DNA of 43,871 nucleotides. Source: Chitinophagales bacterium (lineage in GTDB: Bacteria > Bacteroidota > Bacteroidia > Chitinophagales > Chitinophagaceae). The stretch lies in the NCBI GenBank assembly GCA_015655125.1, contig JAATFP010000023.1:1-43871 (forward strand), written 5' to 3'. Position 1 is the stretch's first letter. Each line of letters opens with the position of its first letter. The notes under the pieces were generated by a model. The model did no database searches. It was not told where the DNA came from and saw only the letters and a list, made by a program, of their open reading frames with translations. The translations under genes and the position numbers were made by a program. Below are positions 8,160-16,759 of the stretch, piece after piece.

Positions 8160-8958
8160 TTTGTATTTCTTTTATGTGATTTTTACTCAAGTTACTATAT
8201 TCTTCCGCATCTTTCAGCAATTTGCTGTCCGGGTAGCGATCCACGAAATCCTGATATTCTGTTGTTACTTTCAAATAACGCTCTTCCTGCTTTTCCGGTA
8301 TGCTCAATTTGGCAAAACGGTAATAAGATTTCACCACCATGAATTTGTATTCTTCTCCTTTTACAGACTCAGGATAATTGTTGAGCAATTCTGTAAAAGC
8401 CAGCCCCGATGCCCTGAATTGGCCAAGGTTATAATAAAGCTGAGCAGATCTGAATTCCTTTTGTTCGAGCTTTTCGCGGCATTTGTCGATGATCGCAGTA
8501 GCTTCCACATTTTTGGCAGAGCCAGGATGCGTGTTGATGAAGGTCTGCATCATGTTCATTGCTTTCACTGTATTCACTTGTTCCAACTCTAGTTTCGGGC
8601 TTTGCTTATAAAAACAGAAAGCGCGCATATAATCCACTTCTTCTGCTTTTGCGCTGGTCGGAAACACTTCAAGATACCCCTTGAAAAGATTTTCTGCGTC
8701 GCGATATTGTTTCTGATAATAGAAGCAATAAGCATATTTATAATAAAGATCTTCAAATTTCTGTGTCCCTTTAAAAACGGGAAACAGGTTTTCATATAGC
8801 TGCTGCGCCTGCCTGTACTTTCCTTTAGCGTAATATTCATCGGCCTTTGTAAGCTTATAATCAATGTCTTTGCTCTTTTCCACTTTAGCAAACGTTCCGC
8901 AAGATGCAAGTGTGGCCGTGATTAATATAAGCGCGACGAGGTTTTTAAATACTTTCAT
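8128..8958 (-). CDS. bamD: Outer membrane protein assembly lipoprotein BamD
   Basis: TPR-type lipoprotein of the BAM complex, which inserts beta-barrel proteins into the outer membrane from the periplasmic side. From the ATG at 8956-8958 the protein has 276 residues with a lipoprotein signal and lipobox LASC (Cys20). TPR-like helices follow: ADEYYAKGKYRQAQQLYE, YRDAENLFKGYLEVFPTS, FRASGLAFTELLNNYPES and VDRYPDSKLLKDAE. The length and pattern fit the BamD/YfiO family. An in-frame TTG at 8970 is rejected because the signal peptide starts at the ATG. It is first in the leftward cluster and overlaps the omega gene by 32 bases. Confidence 0.92.
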   Translation of the reverse strand: MKVFKNLVALILITATLASCGTFAKVEKSKDIDYKLTKADEYYAKGKYRQAQQLYENLFPVFKGTQKFEDLYYKYAYCFYYQKQYRDAENLFKGYLEVFPTSAKAEEVDYMRAFCFYKQSPKLELEQVNTVKAMNMMQTFINTHPGSAKNVEATAIIDKCREKLEQKEFRSAQLYYNLGQFRASGLAFTELLNNYPESVKGEEYKFMVVKSYYRFAKLSIPEKQEERYLKVTTEYQDFVDRYPDSKLLKDAEEYSNLSKNHIKEIQNEQTTSSAKR

Positions 8959-8967
8959 AAAGAATTG

Positions 8968-8975
8968 CAAAATTA
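8968..8975 (-). promoter_or_regulatory. Possible -7 box upstream of bamD (TAATTTTG)
   Basis: On the reverse strand TAATTTTG fits TAnnTTTG but lies only nine bases before the bamD ATG, which would give an almost leaderless transcript. No TTTG partner sits at the expected distance, so this could be chance. Confidence 0.25.
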
Positions 8976-9042
8976 ACTGATTTTGTTCAAAAATGAACCT
9001 ATTTTAATAATTCTCCAAAATCAGTTAGTTAAGAAAGACATA

Positions 9043-9077
9043 AAGGTTGAAGGTTGAAGATTAAAGGTTGGCGGTTC
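9043..9077. repeat. Heptad repeat of the AAGGTTG type
   Basis: Five in-phase 7-base units read AAGGTTG, AAGGTTG, AAGATTA, AAGGTTG, GCGGTTC. The unit differs from the GGTGGTC family but the period is the same. It lies between bamD and the terminator of the OmpA-like gene. Confidence 0.7.
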
Positions 9078-9092
9078 CCCGCATTTAAGAAA

Positions 9093-9116
9093 AAACCCTC
9101 CCAAAAGGGAGGGTTT
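9093..9116 (-). terminator. Terminator of the OmpA-like gene
   Basis: AAACCCTCCC (9093-9102) pairs with GGGAGGGTTT (9107-9116) around AAAA; on the reverse strand the stem continues into a T run. It lies 34 bases past the stop codon. Confidence 0.9.
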
Positions 9117-9150
9117 CATCATTGAGCAAAAAGTGGAATTAAAACTTATA

Positions 9151-10791
9151 TTAGTTAGACTTGATGTCTACTGTGTTTTTATCTCCACCACCAACTTCGC
9201 AGTTAGTAGTGATCCTGCCCGCATCGATACCTTCTTTTTCAACGAGGTATTGCTGTGCAGCAGCAACTCTTTTCTGACAAACGGCCTGTGATGCTTTAGA
9301 AGCTTCAGGGTATCCGTTGATAGTGATGTTACAAGTAGGATTTGCTTTCAGCTTAGCTGCAACTGTTGCCAGCAAAGCTTTAGCATCGTTACTTAATGAT
9401 GTAGAGTTTCCTTTGAAAGCTACACTTGGGTAATCAGTAGGGCAACTGCTTGCTGCAGGGCCAGCTACGATATTTTTGCAACATTCAGGATCCGGGCATT
9501 TACCAACACCATCCGCATCAACCGGCTGACATTCGGTAGGAGTTATCAATTGTTTATCCTTACAATCCGGAACACCATCACCGTCTGTATCTTTAGTTAC
9601 ACCATGTGTATCAACAGGGCAACCTGCTGGTGTATTTGGTTCGCGATCCAATTGATCAACAACACCGTCACCGTCAGCATCATCAAATACAGGTTTAGGC
9701 AGTTTCATGTGCTTAGGATTGTTCAACTCGCTGTAAGCGTAATCCAATGGATTCAACCACCATAATGGTTCAACCGATTTAGATCCGATGTTGAAATTAA
9801 GACCCAAAGACAGGTAGTTATAAGAATCGAAATCACGTGTTAATACCGGATCGCCTGAAGATTGTTCAGCCCAACGTTGTCCGTCCAGCAAATCGTCTTT
9901 CACGAAAGTGTGGCGATCTTCAAGTGCCAGGTTGATTCGTTTGCCTAATTTGAAAGCAATACCGGCTAATACTGTTCCAGATGGTTTGATGGTATTTTTA
10001 CCCATGGTTGGGCGACGTTCTCCCTGAGTTTCGCCTGCAGTTTCATATGTATCATCCATACCATCTTTCAATGCTTTGCGCACGTCTTTACGGTTTTTGT
10101 ATGTTTCACCGTATTGAGCATATACGCTCTGGAACAATGCTGTATACGTGTTTCCATTAGCGTCGTGAGAGTTTACTTTTACGTTGTAAGCTGTAGCGCC
10201 CAAACCAACACCTCCGTATAATACGAAGCCGGTTTTTTGTTTGTGAAATCTTACATTGTTCAGTGTAAATATACCCTGGATACTAAGGTCCTGGATATTT
10301 GTTTTGTAATTGTAATAAACGAACTTAGCACCACCCGGAGCCAAAGCACCACCGTAACCATAACGTGCTTCCAGGGCGCCGGATGAATTACGTTGAAGAG
10401 ACGCATAGTCATTCCATGCGGGGTTTTTTGCAAAACCATCGGAACCGTTCCAACCGAGGCCCTTCGCGGTTCCGTTAACATACTCGGCTCTTAAGGAGAA
10501 AACATATCCAAAAGCCTTTCTAACATGAGCAGAAAATCCGAAAGTAGGGATCTTCGAACTTACGTCTCCGGAAATTGTTGGAACACCCGCAGAAACACCG
10601 ATTTCCCACATATTGCGTGGTTTCGCAGGAAAATCATACGAATTATTCCAGAATTCGTTTTGCTGCGGCATTCTTTTAGAAGTGATGACGGAAGAGTCAT
10701 AGATGTCATAACCGCTCCCGGATTGCGCGAATGCTCCTGCAGAGAGCAGCAAACACACGATTAAAAATAATTTGTACTTTTTGCTTGCCAT
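9151..10791 (-). CDS. OmpA family outer membrane protein with thrombospondin type 3-like repeats
   Basis: Outer membrane protein of 546 residues: signal peptide (1-22, ending GAFA|Q), an N-terminal beta-barrel region (about 50-345), calcium-binding type 3-like repeats (about 370-432: DADGDGVVDQLD, DTDGDGVPDCKD, VDADGVGKCPDPECC) and a C-terminal OmpA domain (about 450-545). In this family the OmpA domain grips peptidoglycan; the usual phrase GHTD is GYPE here, while the downstream arginine (CQKRVAAAQQYL) is kept, so binding may be altered. The C-terminal half is cysteine-rich. A good promoter (10839-10869) and a terminator (9093-9116) make it a single-gene unit, probably highly expressed. Confidence 0.88.
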   Translation of the reverse strand: MASKKYKLFLIVCLLLSAGAFAQSGSGYDIYDSSVITSKRMPQQNEFWNNSYDFPAKPRNMWEIGVSAGVPTISGDVSSKIPTFGFSAHVRKAFGYVFSLRAEYVNGTAKGLGWNGSDGFAKNPAWNDYASLQRNSSGALEARYGYGGALAPGGAKFVYYNYKTNIQDLSIQGIFTLNNVRFHKQKTGFVLYGGVGLGATAYNVKVNSHDANGNTYTALFQSVYAQYGETYKNRKDVRKALKDGMDDTYETAGETQGERRPTMGKNTIKPSGTVLAGIAFKLGKRINLALEDRHTFVKDDLLDGQRWAEQSSGDPVLTRDFDSYNYLSLGLNFNIGSKSVEPLWWLNPLDYAYSELNNPKHMKLPKPVFDDADGDGVVDQLDREPNTPAGCPVDTHGVTKDTDGDGVPDCKDKQLITPTECQPVDADGVGKCPDPECCKNIVAGPAASSCPTDYPSVAFKGNSTSLSNDAKALLATVAAKLKANPTCNITINGYPEASKASQAVCQKRVAAAQQYLVEKEGIDAGRITTNCEVGGGDKNTVDIKSN

Positions 10792-10838
10792 AACTTAATG
10801 ATTGAAATTTCTAATTTATATACGAGTTGATTAATAAG

Positions 10839-10869
10839 CAAATTTACCGATTGAATATCAATATACAAA
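10839..10869 (-). promoter_or_regulatory. Bacteroidetes-type promoter of the OmpA-like gene
   Basis: On the reverse strand TTTG (10866-10869) is followed after 19 bases by TAAATTTG (10839-10846), an exact fit to TTTG-N17-23-TAnnTTTG. The start codon is 47 bases downstream. Confidence 0.7.
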
Positions 10870-11066
10870 TTTTTTTAGCATTTATTTATCTAAATGCATT
10901 TTGTAATATGATTTTTTAGTATTAATAATGAAAAACTAAAATGGGTACTTTCGGTTTCAGCATCAATGAGACCGCCATTTTTTGAAAAACGTTGCATGAA
11001 GGAGGAGAAAAGTTTAAGGTTTAAAATATTCAGGCTATCGGAATTTCAAAAAAGATTTTTGAAGAT

Positions 11067-11148
11067 TTCACCATTTACTGTTTACCATTGACTAATTCTA
11101 CCTGCAAACACTTTGAATATTTCACTGTTCCCTCTCGACTATTGACTA
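11067..11148. repeat. Two heptad arrays of the TTCACTA/TTGACTA type in the 376-base gap before the polyprenyl synthase gene
   Basis: The gap 10792-11167 holds no gene that I can support. Beyond the ompA-like promoter it contains in-phase heptads at 11067-11101 (TTCACCA, TTTACTG, TTTACCA, TTGACTA, ATTCTAC) and at 11121-11148 (TTCACTG, TTCCCTC, TCGACTA, TTGACTA). The second array ends 19 bases before the synthase ATG, so the promoter of that gene must lie within or between the arrays. Confidence 0.6.
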
Positions 11149-11167
11149 TCTTGCTTTTTTTTTGAAA

Positions 11168-12130
11168 ATGAAGTTTGTAAACGATATAATAGGTGATGAA
11201 TTGAAAACCTTCGAGAAAAAATTCTCCCAGGCGGTGGAAAGCAATACGCCCTTACTCGACAGGATAATGAAATATATCATCAAACGAAAAGGAAAGCAAT
11301 TGCGGCCCATGTTCGTTTTTTTAAGCGCCAAATTACATGGCGAGATAAATGAAAGCACTTATCGCGCGGCCGCTCTCGTAGAGATGTTGCATACCGCCAC
11401 CCTCGTACACGACGATGTGGTAGACGAATCTTTCGAGCGCCGGGGCTTTTTTTCCATCAATGCCATCTGGAAAAACAAGATCGCCGTTCTCGTAGGCGAC
11501 TACCTGCTTTCCAAGGGCCTGCTGTTGTCCACTTCCAATGAGGATTTTCAACATCTTCATATTCTCTCGGATGCCGTAAGAAAGATGAGTGAAGGCGAAT
11601 TGTTGCAGATTGAAAAATCCCGTAAACTGAATCTTGATGAAAATGTTTACTTCGAAATCATCCGAAACAAAACGGCTTCGTTGTTATCCTCAGCCTGCGG
11701 CGTTGGCGCATACAGCACAGCCAAAAGCAGCGAAATCACTGAACAGATGAAGCTTTTCGGTGAAAAGGTAGGCATCGCTTTCCAGATAAAAGATGACTTG
11801 TTCGACTATGGAAGCGACGATGTAGGCAAACCAACCGGAAATGATATACAAGAAAAAAAACTCACTTTACCGTTGATTTTCACACTCAATAAATTGTCGG
11901 GTTCTGAAAGAAAAGAACTTATTTACATCATCAAAAACGAGAACCGCAACAAGGCAAGAGTTCAGCATGTGATCGACACCGTAGTAAGAACCGGCGGTAT
12001 CGATTACGCCCGCGAAAAAATGTTTCACTTCAGGGACGAGGCCCTCGTTATACTCAACTCCTTTGCGGAAGGCCCCGTTCGAAAGGCGCTCGAAGAATTG
12101 GTGCGTTACACCACCGACAGAAAATATTAA
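11168..12130 (+). CDS. Polyprenyl diphosphate synthase (probable octaprenyl type)
   Basis: Trans-isoprenyl diphosphate synthase, which extends isoprenyl chains for quinone side chains. The 320-residue protein carries GKQLRP (42-47), the first Asp-rich motif DDVVD (82-86, within LVHDDVVDES) and the second DDLFD (209-213). The small Ala five residues before the first motif points to a long-chain product, though chain length cannot be fixed by reading alone. The ATG at 11168 is chosen over an in-frame TTG two codons earlier. It is probably co-transcribed with recJ, which starts two bases after its stop. The equivalent E. coli gene is ispB. Confidence 0.92.
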   Translation: MKFVNDIIGDELKTFEKKFSQAVESNTPLLDRIMKYIIKRKGKQLRPMFVFLSAKLHGEINESTYRAAALVEMLHTATLVHDDVVDESFERRGFFSINAIWKNKIAVLVGDYLLSKGLLLSTSNEDFQHLHILSDAVRKMSEGELLQIEKSRKLNLDENVYFEIIRNKTASLLSSACGVGAYSTAKSSEITEQMKLFGEKVGIAFQIKDDLFDYGSDDVGKPTGNDIQEKKLTLPLIFTLNKLSGSERKELIYIIKNENRNKARVQHVIDTVVRTGGIDYAREKMFHFRDEALVILNSFAEGPVRKALEELVRYTTDRKY

Positions 12131-12132
12131 GT

Positions 12133-13851
12133 GTGGAAAAAAGATGGAACATATTACCCTTTGACGAAACAAGGGCAGCAGATCTGCAGCAATCATTGAA
12201 GATCAGCAAGACCCTTTGCGGCATCCTCACGCAACGCGGCATCAACACGTTCCATGAAGCTAAAAACTTTTTTCGCCCGCATTTATCCATGCTGCACAGC
12301 CCCTGGATGATGAAAGACATGGACAAAGCAGTGCACCGCATTATCAAGGCATTCTCCCAACAGGAAAAGATACTCGTTTTTGGCGATTATGATGTGGATG
12401 GAACATCCGCCGTAGCGGCCATGTATAGTTTTATTAAATCCATTTATGATCAGAAACGGATAGAGTTTTATATACCGCATCGCTACCGGGAAGGATATGG
12501 CGTAAGTAAAGCCGGGATAGATTTTGCTGCAGAAAATGAATTTTCCCTTGTCATCAGCCTTGACTGCGGGATCAAGTCAGTTGAACTTATCAGCTATGCC
12601 GCTTCACGGGAAATAGATTTTATCGTGTGCGACCATCATCTTCCCGGCGAAACCTTGCCGCCAGCAGTTGCGATCCTCAACCCAAAACAGTACGATTGCA
12701 AATATCCATATAAGGATTTGTGCGGTTGCGGCGTGGGCTTTAAACTGATGACTGCATTGACGGAAGAACTCAACCTGCCGCCGGATAAACTGTATCGATA
12801 CCTCGATCTTGTTGCGGTCGCCATCGCTGCGGACATTGTACCCATCACCGGCGAAAATCGTGTATTTGCTTATTTCGGTTTGCAAAAAATAAATGAAGAA
12901 CCCCTTCCAGGCATCAAAGCCCTGATCGCCCTTTCAGGTACAAAACTACCGCTCACCATTACCAACGTGGTGTTCGTTATCGCCCCACGCGTGAATGCCG
13001 CAGGAAGGATGGACGATGCAAAAAAAGCTGTGCAGCTATTCATCGAAGATGATCCGGTAAAGGCGATGGAATTTGCGGAAATGCTTCACAACGATAATTC
13101 AGAAAGAAAAGAAGCCGATAAAAGTATTACAGAAGAAGCGCTGGATATAATGTTGCAGGATGCGTCGCTCGCCGATAAAAGATCAACAGTGGTCTACAAC
13201 GAAAACTGGCACAAGGGCGTTGTTGGAATTGTCGCTTCGCGATTAATCGAAACGCACTACCGCCCTACCGTGGTACTCACGCGTAGCAACGATCTGGCAA
13301 CGGGCAGTGCGCGCAGTGTAACCGGATTTAATTTGTATGAAGCTATTTACGAATGCCGCGAATACCTGCTTGCATACGGCGGGCATTTTGCTGCTGCCGG
13401 ACTTTCCATGCTACCGCAAAATGTGGATGCTTTTCGTCAGAGATTTGAAGCCGTGGTAGCAGCAACGATCCCCGATCATTTGCGTACGCCGGAGATAACG
13501 ATCGATTCGGTGCTTGATTTTGCTTTGGTGAAGGAGCCTTTTTTCAACATCATCTGCCAGATGGAACCGTTTGGTCCGGAAAATATGCGGCCGACATTTA
13601 TTTCCCGGAAAGTAAAAGATACCGGCTTTTCAAAAATCGTAAAAGAACAACACATCCGTTTTGTATTAAAGCAAGGTGAAACAGTGTTGACCGGTATCGG
13701 ATTTAATATGGCTGATAAATTCGACTTGCTAAAAGACGGAGCAGAAGTAGACGTTATTTACAGCATTGATGAAAATGAGTGGAACGGAACGAAAAGTTTA
13801 CAGTTAAAAGTAATCGATATTGCGTTGAGCATCGAAAACAAAGGAATTTAA
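12133..13851 (+). CDS. recJ: Single-stranded-DNA-specific exonuclease RecJ
   Basis: 5'-3' single-strand DNA exonuclease for recombination and repair. The 572 residues contain the DHH phosphoesterase motifs DYDVDG (85-90), DCGI (144-147) and CDHHLP (166-171), then the DHHA1 domain with HKGVVGIVASRLIE and AYGGHFAAAGLSM, then a C-terminal OB-like domain. The start is a GTG two bases after the stop of the polyprenyl synthase gene; no in-frame ATG is available near it and the family N-terminus aligns here (KRWNILPFDE), so a non-ATG start with translational coupling is likely. A palindromic terminator follows at 13850-13875. Confidence 0.96.
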   Translation: MEKRWNILPFDETRAADLQQSLKISKTLCGILTQRGINTFHEAKNFFRPHLSMLHSPWMMKDMDKAVHRIIKAFSQQEKILVFGDYDVDGTSAVAAMYSFIKSIYDQKRIEFYIPHRYREGYGVSKAGIDFAAENEFSLVISLDCGIKSVELISYAASREIDFIVCDHHLPGETLPPAVAILNPKQYDCKYPYKDLCGCGVGFKLMTALTEELNLPPDKLYRYLDLVAVAIAADIVPITGENRVFAYFGLQKINEEPLPGIKALIALSGTKLPLTITNVVFVIAPRVNAAGRMDDAKKAVQLFIEDDPVKAMEFAEMLHNDNSERKEADKSITEEALDIMLQDASLADKRSTVVYNENWHKGVVGIVASRLIETHYRPTVVLTRSNDLATGSARSVTGFNLYEAIYECREYLLAYGGHFAAAGLSMLPQNVDAFRQRFEAVVAATIPDHLRTPEITIDSVLDFALVKEPFFNIICQMEPFGPENMRPTFISRKVKDTGFSKIVKEQHIRFVLKQGETVLTGIGFNMADKFDLLKDGAEVDVIYSIDENEWNGTKSLQLKVIDIALSIENKGI

Positions 13852-13875
13852 AAAACCGGCAGCCGCCGGTTTTTT
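13850..13875 (+). terminator. Terminator of the synthase-recJ operon
   Basis: AAAAAACCGGC (13850-13860) pairs with GCCGGTTTTTT (13865-13875) around AGCC. The flanking A and T runs let it work in both directions. The left arm starts at the recJ stop codon. Confidence 0.9.
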
Positions 13876-13877
13876 AA

Positions 13878-13950
13878 ACACAAAGACTCAAAGAAACAAA
13901 GTTCCGCGAAGGATTTCTTTGTGCAACTTTGTTCCTTTAAGGCTTCGTGG
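13878..13950. repeat. Imperfect palindrome (REP-like), CAAAGTT arms
   Basis: The 26-base arm at 13878-13903 matches the reverse complement of 13925-13950 at about 20 positions, with the inner nine bases (AACAAAGTT) perfect. The centre includes TTTCTTTGTGC. The arm text resembles the 'TTTGTGTCTTTGTGGTT' type of phrase often dispersed in Bacteroidetes genomes. It lies just downstream of the recJ terminator. Confidence 0.6.
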
Positions 13951-13974
13951 TTACCGTTTCGCCGCAGGTGAAAC

Positions 13975-14030
13975 CCAATCTGCGTAATCTCTTAATCATC
14001 CCGCAACGCGGGAAAAAACAAATCTGCGAT
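13975..14030 (-). repeat. 56-base dispersed hairpin element, copy 1
   Basis: On the reverse strand it starts ATCGCAGATTTG and ends GATTACGCAGATTGG, with ATGATT between them and a hairpin core CCCGC-GTT-GCGGG. The same 56-base layout recurs at 16760-16815 in the opposite orientation. Ends, length and order are shared, while the core sequence differs but still folds. It lies 18 bases before the methyltransferase start, so it is within or next to that gene's promoter region. Confidence 0.75.
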
Positions 14031-14047
14031 AAAAAACAAATAAACAC

Positions 14048-14710
14048 ATGATAAAATATCTCCGCTATTTTTTCTACATCGCCTATAATTGGGGCATCGG
14101 CATTGCCTTGCACATCATCCGTCACGAGATCGGTGGTGAAAAGAAATACGGCATCAACACTACAGGCGCAGATGAATTGAAAACACTGGAGAAAAAAGGT
14201 GTGGACATCACGCATGCCACCATCTACATGCCTGCGAGTTACGATGTGCTGGAAGAAATGTTTGGGCAAATTACGCCATCGTCCTATTTACATTTTCTGG
14301 ATATCGGCTGCGGCAAAGGCCGCGCCATGTGTGTGGCAGCGCAAAACGGATTTGCAAAAGTGACGGGCATAGATCTTTCAAAAGAACTTTGTAATGCTGC
14401 AAAAAAAAATCTGGGAAATACAAAGCAAAAGCTTCCCGCACTTACGTACGATGTGATCAACAACGATGCTTTTTATTTTGAAATACCTTCCGATGTTGAC
14501 TGTATTTTTATGTTCAACCCATTTGATGAAGTGATCATGAGCGGTGTAATAAACAACATCGAAAAAAGTTTAAAAAAGAACCCCAGGCCCATCACGCTTA
14601 TTTATCTCAACAGCCTGCACAAAGAACTATTCTTTAAAAAAGGATTCATGCAGATCTATCAGACAGAACGATTGAAATACCTGCAGGGAATTATTTTGAG
14701 GAAAGTTTAG
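14048..14710 (+). CDS. Class I SAM-dependent methyltransferase
   Basis: Protein of 220 residues with a hydrophobic N-terminus (MIKYLRYFFYIAYNWGIGIALHII is amphipathic rather than a clear signal) followed by a Rossmann-type methyltransferase core. SAM-binding motif I is FLDIGCGKGRAM (about 86-97), with the acidic strand-2 residue in VTGIDLSKEL and a post-III motif IFMFNPFDE. The substrate cannot be told; the NPFDE phrase resembles the NPPY/NPPF family of amine or amide methylases only loosely. It stands alone between the recJ operon and htpG, with a shared bidirectional terminator behind it. Confidence 0.85.
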   Translation: MIKYLRYFFYIAYNWGIGIALHIIRHEIGGEKKYGINTTGADELKTLEKKGVDITHATIYMPASYDVLEEMFGQITPSSYLHFLDIGCGKGRAMCVAAQNGFAKVTGIDLSKELCNAAKKNLGNTKQKLPALTYDVINNDAFYFEIPSDVDCIFMFNPFDEVIMSGVINNIEKSLKKNPRPITLIYLNSLHKELFFKKGFMQIYQTERLKYLQGIILRKV

Positions 14711-14735
14711 TGTTTAAAGGTCAGCACTGCCATCG

Positions 14736-14771
14736 TAAATAAAATGCCTGCGTATGCAGGCACTTTATTTA
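14736..14771. terminator. Bidirectional terminator between the methyltransferase gene and htpG
   Basis: TGCCTGC (14745-14751) pairs with GCAGGCA (14756-14762) around GTAT. Beyond one mismatch the stem continues as TAAATAAA with TTTATTTA, giving U runs on both strands for these converging genes. Confidence 0.9.
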
Positions 14772-14813
14772 AAGAACATAATGTCAGAATCCTTCTAATC
14801 TCTAAACACTAAA

Positions 14814-16682
14814 CTAATTTTCCATCAACTGTACGCTCCTGTTGATAAATTCAGTCAGGTTTTTTCCAGTCAGCAATCCTTGCGATAGCAGCGCGAGATC
14901 TGCGAGATTTTTTACCTGCTTTTCCTGTTTGCCTGCCTCTTTTTCCGCTAGAATATTTTTGTATATCGGATGATTTCCATTAACAGTAATGTTTACTTCA
15001 TCCGGCATTTGTGCGTAAAATTGCGCCATGCCGCCACCCATGCTGGCCATTTCCTTCATACGGCGCATTTGTTCCGGTCGCGTGGCAGTAACGGGTGGCG
15101 CATCAACGCTGAGACCTTTTACTTCTACGCTGATGTGCAAACCTTCCTGCGGTTGTTCGAATAAAGTTTTCAGCTTTTCAGCGTCTTCTTTACTCAACAC
15201 ACTTTCGCTTCCTTCCGATTTATCGATCAGGTTATCGGCAATATCAGCATCCACGCGTGTAAATAAAGAATCGCTCCATTTTATTTCCACATTGCTGATG
15301 AATGCTGCATCTACCAGCGTTTCCATTTTTACCACCACGTATCCCTTTGCGATCGCCTGCTGCACATACACATCCTGAGCTTCCGGATTGGTGGTGTACA
15401 AAATGACTTGCTTATCATCTTTGTTTTTCTGCAACGCAGAGGTAGCCGTTTTATATTCGTCGAGTGTATAGAATTTTCCGGTGGTATCCTGCAATATGAA
15501 AAACTTCGTGGCTTTATCGAGAAATTTATCATCGGTCATCATACCATATTTAACAAACAACCCGAGGCTTTCCCACTTTTCTTCAAATGCGGCGCGATCG
15601 TTGTTGAAAATTTCTTCGAGTTTATCCGCTACTTTTTTAGTGATGTGCGAGTTAATCTTCTTCACATTCGGATCGCCTTGCAGGTAGCTGCGGCTCACAT
15701 TGAGCGGAATATCCGGGCTATCGATCACACCATGTAGCAACATCAAAAATTCAGGCACAATATCTTTCACTTCATCCGTAACAAAAACCTGGTTGCTGTA
15801 CAACTGGATCTTGTCCTTTTGAATTTCATGACTTTGTTTTATTTTCGGAAAATATAAAATACCGGTCAGGTTGAAAGGATAATCCACATTCAGATGTATC
15901 CAAAACAAGGGTGTTTCAGCAAACGGATATAATTCCCTGTAAAAATTTTCGTAATCTTCTTTTGTTAGCTCCGACGGTTTCTTTGTCCACGCAGGATGCG
16001 TGTTATTGATCGGCCTTTCTACTGTTGGCTCTTCACCTTCTTTTACTTCCGCTGGTTTTTCATTAGCGTCGTGAAAATAAATAGATACCGGTAAAAATTT
16101 ACAAAACTTTTCCAACACACCTTTCACTTTGTATGGGTCGAGGAATTCTTTGCTTTCTTCATTAATGTGAAGAATGATATCGGTACCACGATTTTCCTTT
16201 TCTGCAGGCTCTAAAGTAAACTCCGGGCTACCATCACAGATCCATCTTACCGGTTGTGCACCTTCTTTAAAACTTTTAGTCACCACTTCTACTTTTTCGC
16301 TCACCATGAAGGAGGAATAAAAACCCAATCCGAAATGTCCGATGATATTATTTTCGTTTTGCCCTTTGTATTTTTCCAAAAATTCTTCGGCACCACTGAA
16401 AGCCACTTGGTTAAGGTATTTATCCACTTCCTCTTCTGTCATCCCTACCCCCCGGTCGCTGATGGTAATTGTTTTCTTTTCCGCGTCTACGGTTACATCA
16501 ATTCTCAATTCTCCCAGGTCACCCTTTGCTTCCCCGATGGAAGACAAGGTCTTTAACTTCTGCGTCGCATCCACTGCATTGCTGACAAGCTCGCGGATAA
16601 AAATGTCATGTTCACTGTACAAAAACTTCTTAATGATCGGAAAAATGTTTTCCGTTTGTACACGTATGTTTCCTTTTTGCAT
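14814..16682 (-). CDS. htpG: Molecular chaperone HtpG (Hsp90)
   Basis: Cytosolic ATP-dependent chaperone of 622 residues. The N-terminal ATPase domain shows the GHKL motifs ELVSNAVDATQKL, DRGVGMTEEEV, IGHFGLGFYSSFMV and RGTDIILHI. The middle domain has NVSRSYLQGD with the catalytic-loop arginine, and the C-terminal dimerisation domain follows. Length is usual for bacterial Hsp90. An acidic insert (PAEVKEGEEPTVERP) is present in the middle domain, as in other Bacteroidetes. The ATG at 16682 gives the family start MQKGNIRVQTENIFP. The upstream gap 16683-16969 carries a 56-base repeat and no obvious heat-shock operator. Confidence 0.97.
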   Translation of the reverse strand: MQKGNIRVQTENIFPIIKKFLYSEHDIFIRELVSNAVDATQKLKTLSSIGEAKGDLGELRIDVTVDAEKKTITISDRGVGMTEEEVDKYLNQVAFSGAEEFLEKYKGQNENNIIGHFGLGFYSSFMVSEKVEVVTKSFKEGAQPVRWICDGSPEFTLEPAEKENRGTDIILHINEESKEFLDPYKVKGVLEKFCKFLPVSIYFHDANEKPAEVKEGEEPTVERPINNTHPAWTKKPSELTKEDYENFYRELYPFAETPLFWIHLNVDYPFNLTGILYFPKIKQSHEIQKDKIQLYSNQVFVTDEVKDIVPEFLMLLHGVIDSPDIPLNVSRSYLQGDPNVKKINSHITKKVADKLEEIFNNDRAAFEEKWESLGLFVKYGMMTDDKFLDKATKFFILQDTTGKFYTLDEYKTATSALQKNKDDKQVILYTTNPEAQDVYVQQAIAKGYVVVKMETLVDAAFISNVEIKWSDSLFTRVDADIADNLIDKSEGSESVLSKEDAEKLKTLFEQPQEGLHISVEVKGLSVDAPPVTATRPEQMRRMKEMASMGGGMAQFYAQMPDEVNITVNGNHPIYKNILAEKEAGKQEKQVKNLADLALLSQGLLTGKNLTEFINRSVQLMEN

Positions 16683-16759
16683 ATTGATTATTTGTATTTA
16701 CTGCTATTTATCAAACACAGTACCAATATAGCTTTGCTGTCACCTTGACACAAGTCTGG

